Origin: Candidatus Methanophaga sp. GoMg3.2
GTDB lineage: Archaea; Halobacteriota; Syntropharchaeia; Alkanophagales; Methanospirareceae
Direction of reading: 5' to 3'
Assembly (NCBI GenBank): GCA_013180565.1
Contig: QBUN01000270.1
Location: 1 to 5,871, forward strand
DNA: 5,871 bases
Below are positions 4,911 through 5,871 of the stretch, piece by piece; position 1 is the stretch's first letter; each line of letters begins with the position of its first letter. The notes below the pieces were generated by a model. That model saw nothing but the letters and a program-made list of their open reading frames with translations, was not told the DNA's origin and ran no database searches. Made by a program: the position numbers and the translations under genes.

Positions 4911-5871
4911 ATGCGGATATTTGTGATAGGCTACGGGCAGGCTGGAGGAAGAGTAGCGGATTCTTTTTTAGAATTTGCTAAGCGAACGGGGCAAAATTTT
5001 GTTGCTCGTGCATTGGTCATTAATACGGCAACGTCTGATCTGATGGGACTGAAGAATATACCGATGGAAGATCGGTTGCTTATAGGTGAATCAGTAACGA
5101 AAGGGCATGGAATAGGGGCCGATAATGAATTAGGTGCGAAGGTAGCTACGGAGGAGCTTTATACCATTCAGAGTGAAATAGATGAGCGGGGGTCGTATAA
5201 GGTTGATGCTTTTTTACTAATAGCTGGTTTAGGTGGAGGGACGGGTTCTGGTGGTGCGCCTGTATTAGCAAGGCGGCTGAAGAAGTTATATGAGGAGCCA
5301 GTTTATGGACTCGGTATTCTACCATCGAAAGATGAAGGGAGTTTGTATTCCTTAAATGCTGCAAGGAGTCTGGTGACTCTGGTAAACGAAGTGGATAATC
5401 TCTTCTTGTTCGATAACGATGCGTGGAAGAAGGGCGGAGAGAGCGTAAAAGAGGCTTTTGCAGATATAAATAACGAGATAGTGAGACGATTCGGGCTTTT
5501 GTTCGGCGCAGGAGAAGCAAATGAGGTAGGGCAGATGGTGGTAGATGCAGCAGAGATAATTAACACGCTTAAAGGGGGCGGGATATCATCAATTGGCTAT
5601 GCGGCAGAAGAAATAGCAAGTGAAGGTATTCTAAAGAAGTTCTTTGGAAATAAAAAAGGAAACGTAGAAAAGTTAGATTCCGTTACAAGGATTACGTCTT
5701 TGGTTAGGCGAGCAATAGCAGGCCGATTAACGATACCATGCGATGTTTCAACAGCGGAAAAGGCGTTGATAATTGCTGCGGGACCACCAAAGGAATTGAG
5801 TAGAAAGGGTATAGAACGGTCAAAGGTGCGAATAGAAGATATGATAAGGGGGACAGAAGTAAGGGGGGGGG
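4911..5871 (+). CDS. cetZ: CetZ, tubulin-superfamily cytoskeletal GTPase (3'-truncated by the window)
   Basis: The frame is open from ATG 4911 to the right edge, 320 codons plus one base, so the C-terminus is missing. CetZ proteins polymerise with GTP, and in haloarchaea they control cell shape and motility, not division. The hallmarks are all present: MRIFVIGYGQAGGRV (1-15, against FtsZ's GGAGNN), VINTATSDLMGL (36-47), KGHGIGADNELGA (64-76), GTP signature GGGTGSG (108-114), VYGLGILP (131-138), FDNDAW (167-172), and a T7-loop region DAAEIINTLKGGG (212-224). There E215 stands where the catalytic Glu of haloarchaeal CetZ1 lies. ITSLVRRAIAGRLTIPC (261-277) and KGIERSK (299-305) are also typical. 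It ends in EVRGG, where CetZ proteins usually continue with GGDYP. From memory of family lengths, roughly 30-75 residues are missing. It is the last visible gene of the cluster. Confidence 0.96.
   Translation, partial: MRIFVIGYGQAGGRVADSFLEFAKRTGQNFVARALVINTATSDLMGLKNIPMEDRLLIGESVTKGHGIGADNELGAKVATEELYTIQSEIDERGSYKVDAFLLIAGLGGGTGSGGAPVLARRLKKLYEEPVYGLGILPSKDEGSLYSLNAARSLVTLVNEVDNLFLFDNDAWKKGGESVKEAFADINNEIVRRFGLLFGAGEANEVGQMVVDAAEIINTLKGGGISSIGYAAEEIASEGILKKFFGNKKGNVEKLDSVTRITSLVRRAIAGRLTIPCDVSTAEKALIIAAGPPKELSRKGIERSKVRIEDMIRGTEVRGG

Noticed and set aside
5146..5566. Minus-strand open frames of 124 and 87 codons
   Set aside because: They are shadows of the cetZ coding region, which is read on the plus strand through the whole interval with conserved motifs.
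1..5871. CRISPR array, tRNA genes, insertion sequence or defence genes
   Set aside because: No regularly spaced repeats, tRNA folds, transposase motifs or known defence domains were seen on either strand.

Overview
The window looks archaeal, most likely from a euryarchaeon of the methanogen/ANME/haloarchaeal side (Halobacteriota). The reasons are an FtsZ of the archaeal FtsZ2 type, a clear CetZ (a tubulin-superfamily protein essentially confined to Euryarchaeota), an RNase P RNA, TATA-like boxes instead of -35/-10 elements, and GGAGG/GGTG ribosome binding sites. A finer placement (for example ANME-1-like) is only a guess.

Layout. Positions 1-700 hold an unrecognised gene that may begin before the window. 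It is followed closely by ribonuclease Z (736-1659), the tRNA 3'-end endonuclease. Directly abutting the RNase Z stop, on the opposite strand, is the RNase P RNA gene rnpB (about 1659-1918), the catalytic RNA for tRNA 5'-end maturation. The two tRNA end-processing enzymes are therefore encoded tail to tail with no spacer. Upstream of rnpB, on the same minus strand, lies ftsZ (1975-3075).

A 196-base divergent promoter region (3076-3271) separates ftsZ from a tight plus-strand cluster. The cluster contains an unrecognised coiled-coil protein with a possible C-terminal winged helix (3272-4168), a protein with an unrecognised N-terminal part and a PRC-barrel-like C-terminus (4188-4889), and cetZ (4911 to beyond the right edge). 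Gaps of 19 and 21 bases point to one transcript. The promoter region has several TATA-like boxes, including a nearly symmetric one that could serve both directions, and two inverted repeats.

How the genes work together. FtsZ and CetZ are the two tubulin-superfamily cytoskeletal GTPases of euryarchaea, for division and for cell shape. In haloarchaea, PRC-barrel proteins (CdpB1/CdpB2) are divisome components. Finding ftsZ2 head to head with an operon of coiled-coil protein, PRC-barrel protein and cetZ suggests a cytoskeleton/division locus in which the two uncharacterised proteins are candidate FtsZ or CetZ partners or regulators. That is inference from context. The CetZ, FtsZ, RNase Z and RNase P RNA identifications rest on motifs visible in the sequence.
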